The translations under genes were made by a program, and so were the position numbers. This document shows, piece after piece, positions 9,201-17,060 of a stretch of 64,000 nucleotides of DNA (position 1 is the stretch's first letter; every line of letters starts with the position of its first letter). The stretch is from 66-474 sp040255405 (GTDB lineage Bacteria > Pseudomonadota > Gammaproteobacteria > Xanthomonadales > Rhodanobacteraceae). The notes below the pieces were generated by a model. It saw only the letters and a list, made by a program, of their open reading frames with translations. It did no database searches and was not told the origin of the DNA. The stretch spans positions 1 through 64,000 of the forward strand of contig JBDZUX010000005.1 in assembly GCA_040255405.1 (NCBI GenBank), written 5' to 3'.

Positions 9201-9424
9201 TCGCGGCCCTGTTCGGTGCGCTGCCGCTGGCGCTCGGCAACGGCATCGGCGCGGAGCTGCGGCGCCCGCTGGGCGTGGCAATCGTGGGCGGCCTGCTGCT
9301 GTCGCAACTGGTGACGCTGTACACCACGCCGGTGATCTACCTGTACATGGAACGCTTCAGCGACTGGGTGCAGGCGCGCGCGGGACGGCAGCACCCTGAA
9401 CTGGCGTCCGAGGGCGGGAAGTGA
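6206..9424 (+). CDS. RND multidrug efflux permease, first subunit (MdtB/MuxB-like)
   Basis: This 1072-aa pump has the RND plan of twelve membrane helices with two large periplasmic loops. The start MSFSSIFIRRPIATSLLMAAVLLIGIIGY is typical. The proton-relay pair Asp399-Asp400 sits in FVVDDAIVMIENI of TM4. GIVKKNAIMMIDFAI is the conserved TM10-11 motif. It follows the adaptor by 25 nt and precedes a second permease. In known MdtBC and MuxBC systems the two permeases form a heterotrimer, and I infer the same here. Confidence 0.93.
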   Translation: MSFSSIFIRRPIATSLLMAAVLLIGIIGYKALPVSALPEIEAPNLVVTTQYPGASATTIANLVTTPLEQQLGQISGLAMMSSNSAAGLSTITLQFAMNTDLDVAAQDVQSALRTARLPGSLPYPPIYKRVNPADAPILTLALTSKSLPLRDVNNYADSILAQRLAQVPGVGLVSIAGNVRPAIRVQVDPGKLANLGLTMEDVRSALTQANVNAAKGSLNGAVQTYEIGTNDQLQSATDYARTIIAYKNNAPVKLSDVAAVVEGVENDQLAAWANGEPAVLLDIRRQPGANIIDTVDQIEQTLPSLRAVLPAGVQLSVFADRTVTIRASVRDVQVTLLIAVALVVAVIFVFLRRLWATLIPAVAVPLSLTGTFAIMAFAGFSLDNLSLMALTVATGFVVDDAIVMIENIVRYLEQGKSGREAAEIGSREIGFTVLSLTVSLIAVFLPLLLMPGVTGRLFHEFAWVLTIAVAISMGVSLTLTPMMCAYLLKPGSLPTGDEAAMHNRRGFYAKMLGWYEWSLDWVLAHRRTTILIAAASVAVTVFLYVVIPKDLLPEQDTGLITGVVQADSDIAFPAMERHIEAVTAALRRDPAVAGVASFVGAGAVNPTLSQGQVSIVLKPRGERGGLADVVASLQRAVAHVPGVELFLKPVQDITLDTTVAPTEYQYALSEIDPHDLAQYAQRVAQAVKQLPELADVSDNLAMNGRALKLDIDRTVASRLGVPVQTIDDTLYDAYGQRQISTIFTQQNQYRVILEVQPQFRNRSDLMNMLRVRSNGASGALTGSNATSLGMLKSANSSTATGIGQSNTGIILGGGNTVPLSTLATATVTDAPLVIAHQNQLPAVIISFNVAPGYSLSQAVDAINNATASLNLPPQVRAGFIGKAAEFSSSLGSEALLLLAAIVVIYIVLGVLYESYIHPFTILSTLPPAGVGALLALMIFGMPLSVDGIVGIVLLIGIVKKNAIMMIDFAITARRRGMDAHDAIRRACLLRFRPIMMTTFAALFGALPLALGNGIGAELRRPLGVAIVGGLLLSQLVTLYTTPVIYLYMERFSDWVQARAGRQHPELASEGGK

Positions 9425-9471
9425 GGTGGTCTCGATGATCTGTCTCGCGCCCGAAGCTGCCCTGCTTTTCC

Positions 9472-9620
9472 CTGCTCCCTCCGGGAGAGGCGGAGCAAAG
9501 CGAATGCGCGCGCAGCGCGAACCCGAAGGGGTGGGCGTGGGTTCGGACAAGCGTTGGACCAACCGTGGGGCGAGCCCCGCACCCTCACCCCCAGCCCCCT
9601 CTCCCGGCGGGAGCGGGGAG
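9472..9620. repeat. intergenic repeat element inside the MdtABC-like operon
   Basis: The 205-nt space between the two permease genes holds a GC-rich element. Its left end is CTCCCTCCGGGAGAGGCGGAG and its right end is CACCCTCACCCCC followed by CCCTCTCCCGGCGGGAGCGGGG. The right end supplies GGGGAG, the likely ribosome binding site of the second permease (ATG at 9630). A related element sits between the adaptor and permease genes of the other efflux operon (26991-27119). Confidence 0.7.
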
Positions 9621-9629
9621 CAACGCTGA

Positions 9630-12600
9630 ATGAACATCTCCGCGCCCTTCGTGAAACGCCCCATCGGCACCTCGCTGCTGGCGGCCGGCGTGCTTGCGAT
9701 CGGCGCCCTGTGCTACGCCCTGCTCGGCATCAGCGCGCTGCCGGAGGTGTCGTTCCCCGCGATCTGGGTGTCGGCGGCGGAACCCGGCGCCAACGCCACC
9801 ACCATGTCGGCGACGGTCACCGCGCCGCTGGAGCGGCACCTCGGCCAGATTCCCGGCATCGACATGATGCGCTCGCGCAGCTCCAACGGCAGCGCGTTCG
9901 TCCTGCTGTTCTTCGATTCGGACGTGGACATCAATTCCGCCGCGCAACAGGTCGACGCCGCCATCAACGCGGCGGTACCCGACCTGCCCGCGGGGCTGCC
10001 ATTGCCGCAATGGCACAAGGCCAATCCCAACGATGACCCGGTGATCACGCTGGCACTGACCTCCGACACCCAGCCCATGTCGGCACTGTTCGACGCGGCC
10101 AACACGCTGCTGCAGCCGCGCATCAGCCAGCTGCAAGGGGTCGCTTCGGTGGACGTCTCGGGCAGCGCACAACCGGCAGTGCGGGTGGACGTCGACCTGC
10201 ACAAGCTGGAATCGCTGGGGCTTTCCACCAACGACATCCGCAACGCGATCACCGCAGCCAACGTGACCTCGCCGCAGGGGTTCCTCACCGAGGGCGAGGT
10301 GTCGATCGCGATCACCGCCACCGACCAGCTGCACACCGCGCAGGATTTCGCCGACCTGGTGGTGTCAACCCACAACGGCGCTCCGGTGTACCTGCGTGAC
10401 GTGGCCAACGTGTACGAAGGCGCCGAGGACCAGTTCCAGGCAGCGTATTTCAACGGCAAGCGATCGATCCAGTTGCAGGTGTACAAGCGTTCGGACGCCA
10501 ACGTGATCGCGACCGTGGATGGGGTGAAGCGGGAGCTGCCCGGCCTGCGCAACCTGCTGCCACCCGGCACCCAACTGACGCCCTACTTTGATGAAACCTC
10601 GACCATCCGCGACTCCGTCAACGACGTGCAGATCACGTTGTTGATCAGCCTCGCGATGGTGGTGTTGACGATGGCGCTGTTCATGCGGCGGCTTGCGCCG
10701 ACCCTGATCGCGTCGGCGGCGGTGCCGCTTTCGCTGTGCGGCGCGTTCATCGTGATGTACGCGCTGGACTACACCCTCGACAACCTGTCGCTGCTGGCGC
10801 TGGTGATTGCGCTGACGTTCGTGGTGGACGACGCGATCGTGGTGATCGAGAACATCATGCGCCACCTCGATGAAGGCAAGTCGCGACTGCAGGCGGCGCT
10901 CCTGGGAGCGCACGAGATCGGCTTCACCATCGTCGCGATCACCGCCTCCCTGATCGCGGTGTTCATGCCGATCCTGTTCGCACCCTCGTTCATCGGCATG
11001 TGGTTCCGCGAATTCACCGTGACAGTGATTGCCGCGATCTTCGTGTCGATGGTGGTTTCGTTGACGCTGACCCCGGCGCTTTGCGGCCGGTTCCTGCGCC
11101 GGCACTCGTACACCGAACGCGGTCCTTCGCGGCTGGGACGCGCGCTCGACCGTTTCCACGCCGGCATGCTGCGGGTTTACACCGTGACGCTGGACTGGTC
11201 CCTGCACAAGCACCCGAAGTTGATGGCATGGTCGCCATTGCTGCTGCTGGCGCTCACGATCTACCTGTTCCGCCTGCTGCCGGGCACCGACTTTCCGCCG
11301 CAGGACACCGGTCTGATCTGGGGCCGCGCCACCGGCGGCGTGACCATGTCGTTCACCGACCTCGAGGCCCGCACCAGCGGGTTGGTGAAAATGCTGCGCA
11401 AGGACCCCGCGGTCGCATATGTCGGCGCATCGGTCGGGACCAGCCGGCGCGGCGCCAGCGGCTGGTTCAGCATCCAGCTGAAACCGCGCGATGAGGGCCG
11501 TCGCGACTCGACCCAACAGGTGGTGGCGCGCCTGTCGGCCAAGATCGCGCAATACCCCGATCTCGAAGTGCGCCTGCGCCCGTTGCAGGACCTGGGCGGC
11601 GGCGGGGGCGGCACCAGCCAGGGCGGCCAATACAGCGTGAACCTGCAAAGCAACAGCGCCACCGAACTCCAGGAGTGGTTGCCGAAGCTGCAGGCGCAAC
11701 TCAAGAAAAACCCGATCTTCCGCGATGTCGGCACCGATCTGGATGAAGGCGCGCTGCTGCAGAACATGGTGGTCGATCGCGCCAAGGCGGCCAGCCTCGG
11801 CGTGTCGATGGCGGCGGTGGATGACGCGCTGTACAACGCCTTCGGGCAACGCCAGATCTCCACGATCTTTTCGGACACGAACCAGTACCAGGTGGTGCTC
11901 ACGGCGCTGCCGGCGCAGACCGCATCGCCGGCGGCGCTCGATCTCATCAAGGTGCGCGCGTCCAGCGGGGAGATGATTCCCATCAGCGCGATCGCGCACC
12001 AGGAATCCACGATGTCGCCCAGCGAGATCGAGCACATCGACCAGATGACCAGCATGTCCCTGAGCTTCAATCTTGCGCCCGGCACCAGCATGGGCGAGGC
12101 GACCAAGCAGATCAACCGGACCATCGCCGACATGCGCATGCCGGGTGACATCAAGCTCGGCCTGGGCGATTTCTTCCGGCGCTTCGAACAGCAGCTGGCG
12201 ATGATGCCGCTGTTGCTGCTGGGCGCGATCATCGCGGTGTACCTGGTGCTCGGCATGCTTTACGAAAACCTGGTGCATCCGATCACCATCCTCTCGACCC
12301 TGCCCGCCGCGGGCGTGGGCGCGCTGCTGGCGCTGCTGGTGACCGGTACGCCCCTTTCGATCGTCGCGATCATGGCCTTGATCCTGCTGATCGGCCTGGT
12401 CAAGAAGAACGCGATCATGATGATCGACTTCGCGGTGGTGGCCGAACGCGAGGGCCGCACGCCGCTGGACGCGGTGCGCGAGGCATGCCTCGTTCGCTTC
12501 CGGCCCATCATGATGACCACGATGGTCGCGATCCTGGCTTCGGTGCCGCTGGTGGTCGGCATCGGCACCGGCGCGGACCTGCGGCGTCCGCTGGGCATCG

Positions 12601-12749
12601 CGATGATGGGCGGCCTGATCTTTTCGCAGAGCCTGACGCTGCTGTCGACGCCGGCGATCTACCTGGTGTTCGGTACCTGGGCGCGCCGGCGGCGCGAGCG
12701 CAAGGCGCAGCGCCGGCTCAAGCGCAAGGCGGCCACGCAGCAAGCCTGA
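9630..12749 (+). CDS. RND multidrug efflux permease, second subunit (MdtC/MuxC-like)
   Basis: This 1039-aa pump is paralogous to the preceding one. It starts MNISAPFVKRPIGTSLLAAGVLAIGAL, has Asp400-Asp401 in FVVDDAIVVIENIMRH, and GLVKKNAIMMIDFAVVAERE near the C-terminus. A glycine-rich stretch (GGGGGGTSQGGQ, about residue 655) lies in the second periplasmic loop. The C-terminus is strongly basic. No outer-membrane factor gene follows, so the complex probably borrows one encoded elsewhere, perhaps the one at 22338-23771. Confidence 0.93.
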   Translation: MNISAPFVKRPIGTSLLAAGVLAIGALCYALLGISALPEVSFPAIWVSAAEPGANATTMSATVTAPLERHLGQIPGIDMMRSRSSNGSAFVLLFFDSDVDINSAAQQVDAAINAAVPDLPAGLPLPQWHKANPNDDPVITLALTSDTQPMSALFDAANTLLQPRISQLQGVASVDVSGSAQPAVRVDVDLHKLESLGLSTNDIRNAITAANVTSPQGFLTEGEVSIAITATDQLHTAQDFADLVVSTHNGAPVYLRDVANVYEGAEDQFQAAYFNGKRSIQLQVYKRSDANVIATVDGVKRELPGLRNLLPPGTQLTPYFDETSTIRDSVNDVQITLLISLAMVVLTMALFMRRLAPTLIASAAVPLSLCGAFIVMYALDYTLDNLSLLALVIALTFVVDDAIVVIENIMRHLDEGKSRLQAALLGAHEIGFTIVAITASLIAVFMPILFAPSFIGMWFREFTVTVIAAIFVSMVVSLTLTPALCGRFLRRHSYTERGPSRLGRALDRFHAGMLRVYTVTLDWSLHKHPKLMAWSPLLLLALTIYLFRLLPGTDFPPQDTGLIWGRATGGVTMSFTDLEARTSGLVKMLRKDPAVAYVGASVGTSRRGASGWFSIQLKPRDEGRRDSTQQVVARLSAKIAQYPDLEVRLRPLQDLGGGGGGTSQGGQYSVNLQSNSATELQEWLPKLQAQLKKNPIFRDVGTDLDEGALLQNMVVDRAKAASLGVSMAAVDDALYNAFGQRQISTIFSDTNQYQVVLTALPAQTASPAALDLIKVRASSGEMIPISAIAHQESTMSPSEIEHIDQMTSMSLSFNLAPGTSMGEATKQINRTIADMRMPGDIKLGLGDFFRRFEQQLAMMPLLLLGAIIAVYLVLGMLYENLVHPITILSTLPAAGVGALLALLVTGTPLSIVAIMALILLIGLVKKNAIMMIDFAVVAEREGRTPLDAVREACLVRFRPIMMTTMVAILASVPLVVGIGTGADLRRPLGIAMMGGLIFSQSLTLLSTPAIYLVFGTWARRRRERKAQRRLKRKAATQQA

Positions 12750-12773
12750 GGACTGGCGCAATCGCCGCGACCG

Positions 12774-12795
12774 CGCGGCTTGTTATGCTTAGCCG
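12774..12795 (+). promoter_or_regulatory. candidate extended -10 promoter for proC
   Basis: TGTTATGCT at 12780-12788 fits the extended -10 form TGnTATnnT and lies 28 nt before the proC ATG. I see no good -35 box, which extended -10 promoters can lack. Confidence 0.4.
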
Positions 12796-12815
12796 TCGCC
12801 ACAGTCCGGAATTTC

Positions 12816-13673
12816 ATGGCCGTCAACACCGATTCGTCGAACGCCCGCGATGTGCGTCTTGCCTTCATCGGGGGCGGCAACATGGCGCGCAGCCTGATCG
12901 GCGCGCAACGCGCCCGCGGTGTGCCACCCGCGTCGATCCGTGTCGCCGAACCACGCGCCGAAACGCGCGCAGCGCTGGCACGCGAATTCGGCGTCCCGGT
13001 GTTCACCGATAATGCCGAAGCCATCGTGGATGCAGATTGCGTGGTGCTGGCGGTAAAGCCGCAGGTGATGCACGAAGTCTGCGCCGGGCTGGCCGCACCG
13101 TTGCGCAGCTCGAATCCGCTGGTCATTTCCATCGCCGCCGGCATCCGCATCGCGCAGATCGAGCGGCTGCTGGTCGGACAACAGGCGATCGTGCGCTGCA
13201 TGCCCAATACGCCGGCCCTGGTCGGCGCGGGCGCCAGCGGCCTGTGCGCCAACCGCAATGTCGACGATGATCAGCGCGCCTTGGCGGAGCGCCTACTCGG
13301 CGCCGCGGGCATCGTGCGCTGGGTCGACGACGAAGCGCAGATGGACGTGGTGACCGCGGTGTCCGGTTCGGGACCCGCCTATTTCTTCCTGCTGGTCGAG
13401 GCCATGGAAGACGCCGCGGTGCAGCTCGGGCTGCCGCGCGACACCGCCCGCGCATTGGCCGCGCAGACCTGCCTGGGCGCCGGCCGCATGCTGGCCGAAG
13501 GTGATGAAACCGCCGCCGAACTGCGCCGGCGCGTCACCTCGCCGCACGGCAGCACCGAAGCCGCGCTGGCGGTGTTCGACGCTGGCCATTTCCGCGAACT
13601 GGTTGAACGGGCGCTCGGGGCGGCACAACGCCGCGGCGCCGCGATGTCCGCGGAACTGGATGCCGGCGCATGA
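12816..13673 (+). CDS. proC: pyrroline-5-carboxylate reductase
   Basis: This 285-aa enzyme makes the last step of proline synthesis, the NAD(P)H-dependent reduction of pyrroline-5-carboxylate. The Rossmann start VRLAFIGGGNMARSLIGA, AVKPQVM, RCMPNTPALVGAGASGL and the C-terminal VTAVSGSGPAYFFLLVEAMEDA with VTSPHGSTEAAL are diagnostic. I chose the ATG at 12816; an in-frame upstream start would lie in the promoter-like region. The last codons overlap yggT as ATGA. Confidence 0.95.
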   Translation: MAVNTDSSNARDVRLAFIGGGNMARSLIGAQRARGVPPASIRVAEPRAETRAALAREFGVPVFTDNAEAIVDADCVVLAVKPQVMHEVCAGLAAPLRSSNPLVISIAAGIRIAQIERLLVGQQAIVRCMPNTPALVGAGASGLCANRNVDDDQRALAERLLGAAGIVRWVDDEAQMDVVTAVSGSGPAYFFLLVEAMEDAAVQLGLPRDTARALAAQTCLGAGRMLAEGDETAAELRRRVTSPHGSTEAALAVFDAGHFRELVERALGAAQRRGAAMSAELDAGA

Positions 13674-14239
13674 TCTATCTCGCCAACGCCGCCGCCCTGC
13701 TGATCCAGTTCGCATTCGGTTGCGCGGTTGCGCTGTTCGTGTTCCGCCTGCTGGCGGAAGCGGTGCGCGCGGATTTCTACAACCCGATCTGCCAGTTCCT
13801 GTATCGCGCCACCAACCCGGTGCTGACGCCGCTGCGCCGCGTGATCCCGACCTGGCGACGCATCAACCTCGCCGCGCTGCTGATCGCGTGGGCACTGGAA
13901 GTCATCAAGAATGTCCTGCTGATATTCGTGACGGCGGACTTCTGGACCAGCGGCGTGGGTGCGCTGGTGCTGGGCGTCGCCGACCTGCTCAACTTTTTCA
14001 TGATCACCTACCTGATCATGATTTTTGCGTGGGCGTTGCTGTCCTACGTCAACGTCGATGCACGCAACCCGGTGGTGCCGTTGCTCGGCAAGATCGTCGA
14101 TCCGATCCTCAAGCCCTTTCGCCGCATCCTGCCGCTGATCGGCGGGTTCGATCTGTCGCCGGTGCTGGCGATCCTGGTGATCCTGCTGATCCAGACCGTC
14201 GTGGTGGCGTGGTTGACGAATGTCGGACACACCCTCTGA
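13670..14239 (+). CDS. YggT-family membrane protein
   Basis: This 189-aa integral membrane protein has two YggT repeats (FRLLAEAVRADFYNPICQFLYRATNPVLTPLRRVIP and the second half NPVVPLLGKIVDPILKPFRRILP), each next to hydrophobic segments. The family is widespread and sits next to proC in many proteobacteria. Its biochemical role is poorly defined, with proposals in osmotic tolerance and membrane organisation. It overlaps the proC stop by 4 nt and is probably co-translated. Confidence 0.9.
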   Translation: MIYLANAAALLIQFAFGCAVALFVFRLLAEAVRADFYNPICQFLYRATNPVLTPLRRVIPTWRRINLAALLIAWALEVIKNVLLIFVTADFWTSGVGALVLGVADLLNFFMITYLIMIFAWALLSYVNVDARNPVVPLLGKIVDPILKPFRRILPLIGGFDLSPVLAILVILLIQTVVVAWLTNVGHTL

Positions 14240-14312
14240 TTGGCTTTTCTCGACAGTGAATCCGATTGGCGTTGTTTGCCAGCAGATCGCATGCACACCA
14301 TTGGAAAAGTTG

Positions 14313-14440
14313 TCGTCATTCCGGGGTGCCTGCGGTTTCACGCAGGCCGAACCCGGAATCGGTTTTTGTAAACCCGCCAAACATCAGACCGATTCCGGGT
14401 TCCGCCCGCAAAAGCGCGGGCGGCCCCGGAATGGCGACAA
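14313..14440. repeat. pair of inverted REP-like units
   Basis: A plus unit (GTCGTCATTCCGGGG ... ACCCGGAATCGG, about 14313-14363) is followed by a minus unit (GACCGATTCCGGGTTCC ... CCCCGGAATGGCGAC, about 14387-14440). Sequence and orientation match the five-unit cluster at 2454-2771. Confidence 0.85.
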
Positions 14441-14495
14441 ACATGGGTTGCTGGCAGCGCGAATCGGGCAAGCGATCCATCCGGGAAGCCCGCGG

Positions 14496-14531
14496 TTTGG
14501 GCTGACGCGGGGCTGCATCCGGGGAAGCCCA
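14496..14531 (-). repeat. GGGCTGACG-family palindrome
   Basis: On the minus strand it reads TTGGGCTTCC ... GCGTCAGCCCAA. Terminal TTGGGCT and AGCCCAA pair to form a stem. Copies are at 20772-20808 and, partially, 2905-2931. Confidence 0.65.
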
Positions 14532-14563
14532 ACACATCGCTCGGAGACCGCTTCCGCTGTTGT

Positions 14564-15358
14564 TCAGCGCATCGCCCAGCGTGCAATCACGGCGTGCAAC
14601 GCGTCGAGACCGTCGGTAAGCGCGGCCGGGCCGGGCTGCAGGATGATCGGTGACTTGATTTCGTGGAGCTCACCATCGCGTACCGCGGCAATCGCATCCC
14701 AACCCGGCCGCGCGACGACGCTGGCGGGCTGGAATTTCTTGCCGCACCACGAGGCGAGGATGATGTCGGGCCGACGCGAAATCACTTCGGTGGGATCGGC
14801 AAGGATGCGGTGCTTCGCCAGCGATTGTTCCGCCCGTTCGGGAAACACGTCCTCGCCGCCGGCGATGCGGATCAGTTCCGCCACCCAGCGGATGCCGGTG
14901 ATCGGCGGGTCGTCCCATTCCTCGAAGTACACGCGCGGATGCCTCGGAAGCGCGTCGCCCTGCACGCGCACACGCTCGACGTGGCCTTCGAGTTCACGCG
15001 CGTACTTCTCGGCCTTGTCCGCCGCGCCCACCAGCGCGCCGAGCCGGCGCACATAGGCGAGGATTCCGGCCACGGAACGATGGTTGCTGATCCACACCTC
15101 GACCCCGGCCTTGATCAACTCCCGCGCGATGTCGGCCTGGATGTCGGAAAACCCGATCGCCATGTCGGGTTTGAGATCGAGGATGCGCTCGATCCTGGCA
15201 CTGGTGAAAGCCGAGACCTTGGGCTTTTCCTTGCGCGCACGCGGCGGCCGCACCGTGAACCCGGAAATGCCGACGATGCGGTCCTGTTCACCGAGCGCGT
15301 ACAGGACTTCCGTCGGTTCTTCGGTGAGGCAGACGATCCGTCGCGGCCCGGCACTCAC
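14564..15358 (-). CDS. BtuF-like cobalamin/metal-chelate binding protein without signal peptide
   Basis: This 264-aa protein has the class III substrate-binding fold: RIVCLTEEPTEVLYALGEQDRIVGISGFT, then ILDLKPDMAIGFSDIQADIARELIKAGVEVWI, a long linker helix, and a second lobe with ISRRPDIILASWCGKKF. Family members bind vitamin B12 or iron chelates for ABC importers. I chose the GTG that overlaps the pdxH stop as GTGA; an ATG at 15382 is possible. Neither start gives a signal peptide, and no permease or ATPase gene is adjacent, so a cytoplasmic role is possible. Confidence 0.8.
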   Translation of the reverse strand: MSAGPRRIVCLTEEPTEVLYALGEQDRIVGISGFTVRPPRARKEKPKVSAFTSARIERILDLKPDMAIGFSDIQADIARELIKAGVEVWISNHRSVAGILAYVRRLGALVGAADKAEKYARELEGHVERVRVQGDALPRHPRVYFEEWDDPPITGIRWVAELIRIAGGEDVFPERAEQSLAKHRILADPTEVISRRPDIILASWCGKKFQPASVVARPGWDAIAAVRDGELHEIKSPIILQPGPAALTDGLDALHAVIARWAMR

Positions 15359-15945
15359 GGATACAGCAACCGCTTGCGCCATGTGCCGTCGATGGGTTCC
15401 CAGCGCTCGCGCTCGTTCCAGCGGTGTTCGCCTGCGAACCAGAATTCGACCAGATCCGGGACCACCCGATAGCCGCCCCACTCGGCCGGTCGCGGCACGT
15501 CCCGGCCCGCAAAGCGGCGCTCGAACTCCTCCACGCGATGCTCGAGCGCCACGCGTTCGGGCAACGTCCGCGATTGCAGGGACGCCCACGCGCCGAGCTG
15601 GCTCAGCCGCTCGCGCGTCGCGAAATAGGCGTCCGATTCGGCCGCCGGCAATTTTTCCGCACGTCCCTCGATGCGGACCTGCGCGGCCGGTGTCAGCCGC
15701 TTCCACAAAAGGCACAGCGCGACGCGCGGGTTCGCCTCCAGTTGCGCGCCCTTGTCGCTGTCGTAGCGGGTGAAGAACGTGAAACCGTGTTCGTCTGCGG
15801 TTTTCAACAACACCATTCGCGCATGCACGCAGCCGTCCGGATCGGCGGTCGCGACGGTCATGGCGTCGGGTTCGGGATCATCGCTGGCGCGCGCCTGCGC
15901 GTGCAGCCGCCGGAACGCTTCAAGGATCGTCGGGTCGAGCGACAA
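15355..15945 (-). CDS. pdxH: pyridoxamine 5'-phosphate oxidase
   Basis: This 196-aa FMN enzyme oxidises pyridoxine or pyridoxamine phosphate to pyridoxal phosphate. The sequence has MTVATADPDGCVHARMVLLKTADEHGFTFFTRYDSDKGAQL, QVRIEGRAEKL, and the C-terminal EFWFAGEHRWNERERWE ... KRLLYP close to the family ending (RLxP). The start is TTG, preceded by GGTGGA about 6 nt upstream; no in-frame ATG fits the family N-terminus. The stop overlaps the next gene. Confidence 0.95.
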   Translation of the reverse strand: MSLDPTILEAFRRLHAQARASDDPEPDAMTVATADPDGCVHARMVLLKTADEHGFTFFTRYDSDKGAQLEANPRVALCLLWKRLTPAAQVRIEGRAEKLPAAESDAYFATRERLSQLGAWASLQSRTLPERVALEHRVEEFERRFAGRDVPRPAEWGGYRVVPDLVEFWFAGEHRWNERERWEPIDGTWRKRLLYP

Positions 15946-15974
15946 GGCAGTCCACCGTTGAATGGCAACTGCAA

Positions 15975-16003
15975 AGTTTACACGCCTGCCGCGCCTCGCC
16001 TAA
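15975..16003 (-). promoter_or_regulatory. candidate sigma-70-type promoter for pdxH
   Basis: On the minus strand TTAGGC (16003-15998) and TAAACT (15980-15975) are 17 nt apart and end 29 nt before the TTG start. The -35 box overlaps the stop of the upstream response-regulator gene. Confidence 0.35.
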
Positions 16004-16722
16004 CCCTGTTCGATGCGATAGCCGTGCTGGTAGACGGCCGTCAGGCGCCAGCCGTTCTCGCCCGACAGGCCGAGCTTCTTGCGCAGGCGGCTGATGTGGG
16101 TATCGACGGTGCGGGTGCTGACGTCGCCGGCGAGGTTCCAGACGTTCTCGAGCAGCGCATCGCGGCTGACGATGCGCCCCTGGCGCCGGAACAGATAGCA
16201 CGCCAGTTCGTATTCGCGCTGGGTGAGTTCCACCGGTTCGCCATTGATGCTGATCTGGCGGCGCTGCGGATCGATCCGGTAGGGCGGAAGCTCCAATACC
16301 TCGTTGCCGTCGTGTTCGCCGCCGCGGCGTCGCAGCACCGCCGCGACGCGCGCGAGCAATTCACCCTGCTTGGGCGGTTTCACCACGTAGTCGTCGGCGC
16401 CGGCGGCCAGGCCTTCGATGATCGCGGATTCCTCGCCACTCGCGGTCAGGAAGATGACCGGCAGGCTCGCGTTGGGCGACTGCCGGATCCATGAGAGCAC
16501 TTCCAGGCCCGTGGAATCGGGCAGGCTGCGATCCAGCAGCACGAGGTCCACGGCCTCGTTGCCCAGCCCGCGACGAAAATCGGTCGCGGTGCGGAACACC
16601 GCGCAACCGTAACCCGCGTGTTCCAACCACAGGCGCAGCAGCGCGGTCTGGTCCGGATCATCCTCGACACAGCCGATCGTCCACGTCACAGCATTCATCG
16701 TTCGCTTCGACTCCCCATCCAT
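16000..16722 (-). CDS. OmpR-family response regulator (orphan)
   Basis: This 240-aa protein has a receiver domain (about residues 14-135) with acidic pair Glu20-Asp21, phospho-acceptor Asp64 in VLLDRSLPDS, FLTAS and Lys in VVKPP. A winged-helix DNA-binding domain follows, with LTQREYELACYLFRRQGRIVSRDALLENVWN and VDTHISRLRKKLGL. The start at 16722 has a GAGGGG site 7 nt upstream; a second ATG at 16698 is weaker. No kinase gene is adjacent, so its partner is unknown. Confidence 0.9.
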   Translation of the reverse strand: MDGESKRTMNAVTWTIGCVEDDPDQTALLRLWLEHAGYGCAVFRTATDFRRGLGNEAVDLVLLDRSLPDSTGLEVLSWIRQSPNASLPVIFLTASGEESAIIEGLAAGADDYVVKPPKQGELLARVAAVLRRRGGEHDGNEVLELPPYRIDPQRRQISINGEPVELTQREYELACYLFRRQGRIVSRDALLENVWNLAGDVSTRTVDTHISRLRKKLGLSGENGWRLTAVYQHGYRIEQG

Positions 16723-16789
16723 CGAATATCCCCTCACGCCGCGGGCGGGTCGACACCCGCCCGCTCCGTGCACTGCCTGTCACGCGCGC

Positions 16790-16993
16790 TCAGTCCACTT
16801 CGAAATTGATGCGCATGTTGACGCGCCATTCTCGCACGGCGCCGTTGTTGTCGGTTGCGACCTTGATGTCATTGACCCACGCGCCCTTGATGTTCTTCAC
16901 GGTTTTGCCGGCCTTCTCCAGGCCGTGGCGCACGGCACCCTCGATGCCCTCCGAGGACGAGGCACTCAACTCGATCACCTTGGTGACGGACAT
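16790..16993 (-). CDS. dodecin family flavin-binding protein
   Basis: This 67-aa protein matches the dodecin family over its whole length: VTKVIELSASSSEGIEGAVRHGLEKAGKTVKNIKGAWVND, with the conserved Trp that stacks on flavin, and a C-terminal REWRVNMRINFEVD strand. Known dodecins form hollow dodecamers that store riboflavin or FMN. The start is preceded by AAGGAG 8 nt upstream. Confidence 0.95.
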   Translation of the reverse strand: MSVTKVIELSASSSEGIEGAVRHGLEKAGKTVKNIKGAWVNDIKVATDNNGAVREWRVNMRINFEVD

Positions 16994-17060
16994 GCTGGCT
17001 CTCCTTTTCGTGGTGGAAATCAAACACCCCCCGACAAGAATGTTTCAACCGTGACATAAC

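Larger units (their letters stand above)
14240..14563. other. convergent intergenic region with REP units, no gene
   Basis: Between yggT (plus) and the BtuF-like gene (minus) I find two inverted REP-like units (14313-14440) and one unit of the GGGCTGACG family (14496-14531). These hairpins may act as transcription barriers between convergent genes. Short open frames here are repeat-derived. Confidence 0.8.
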
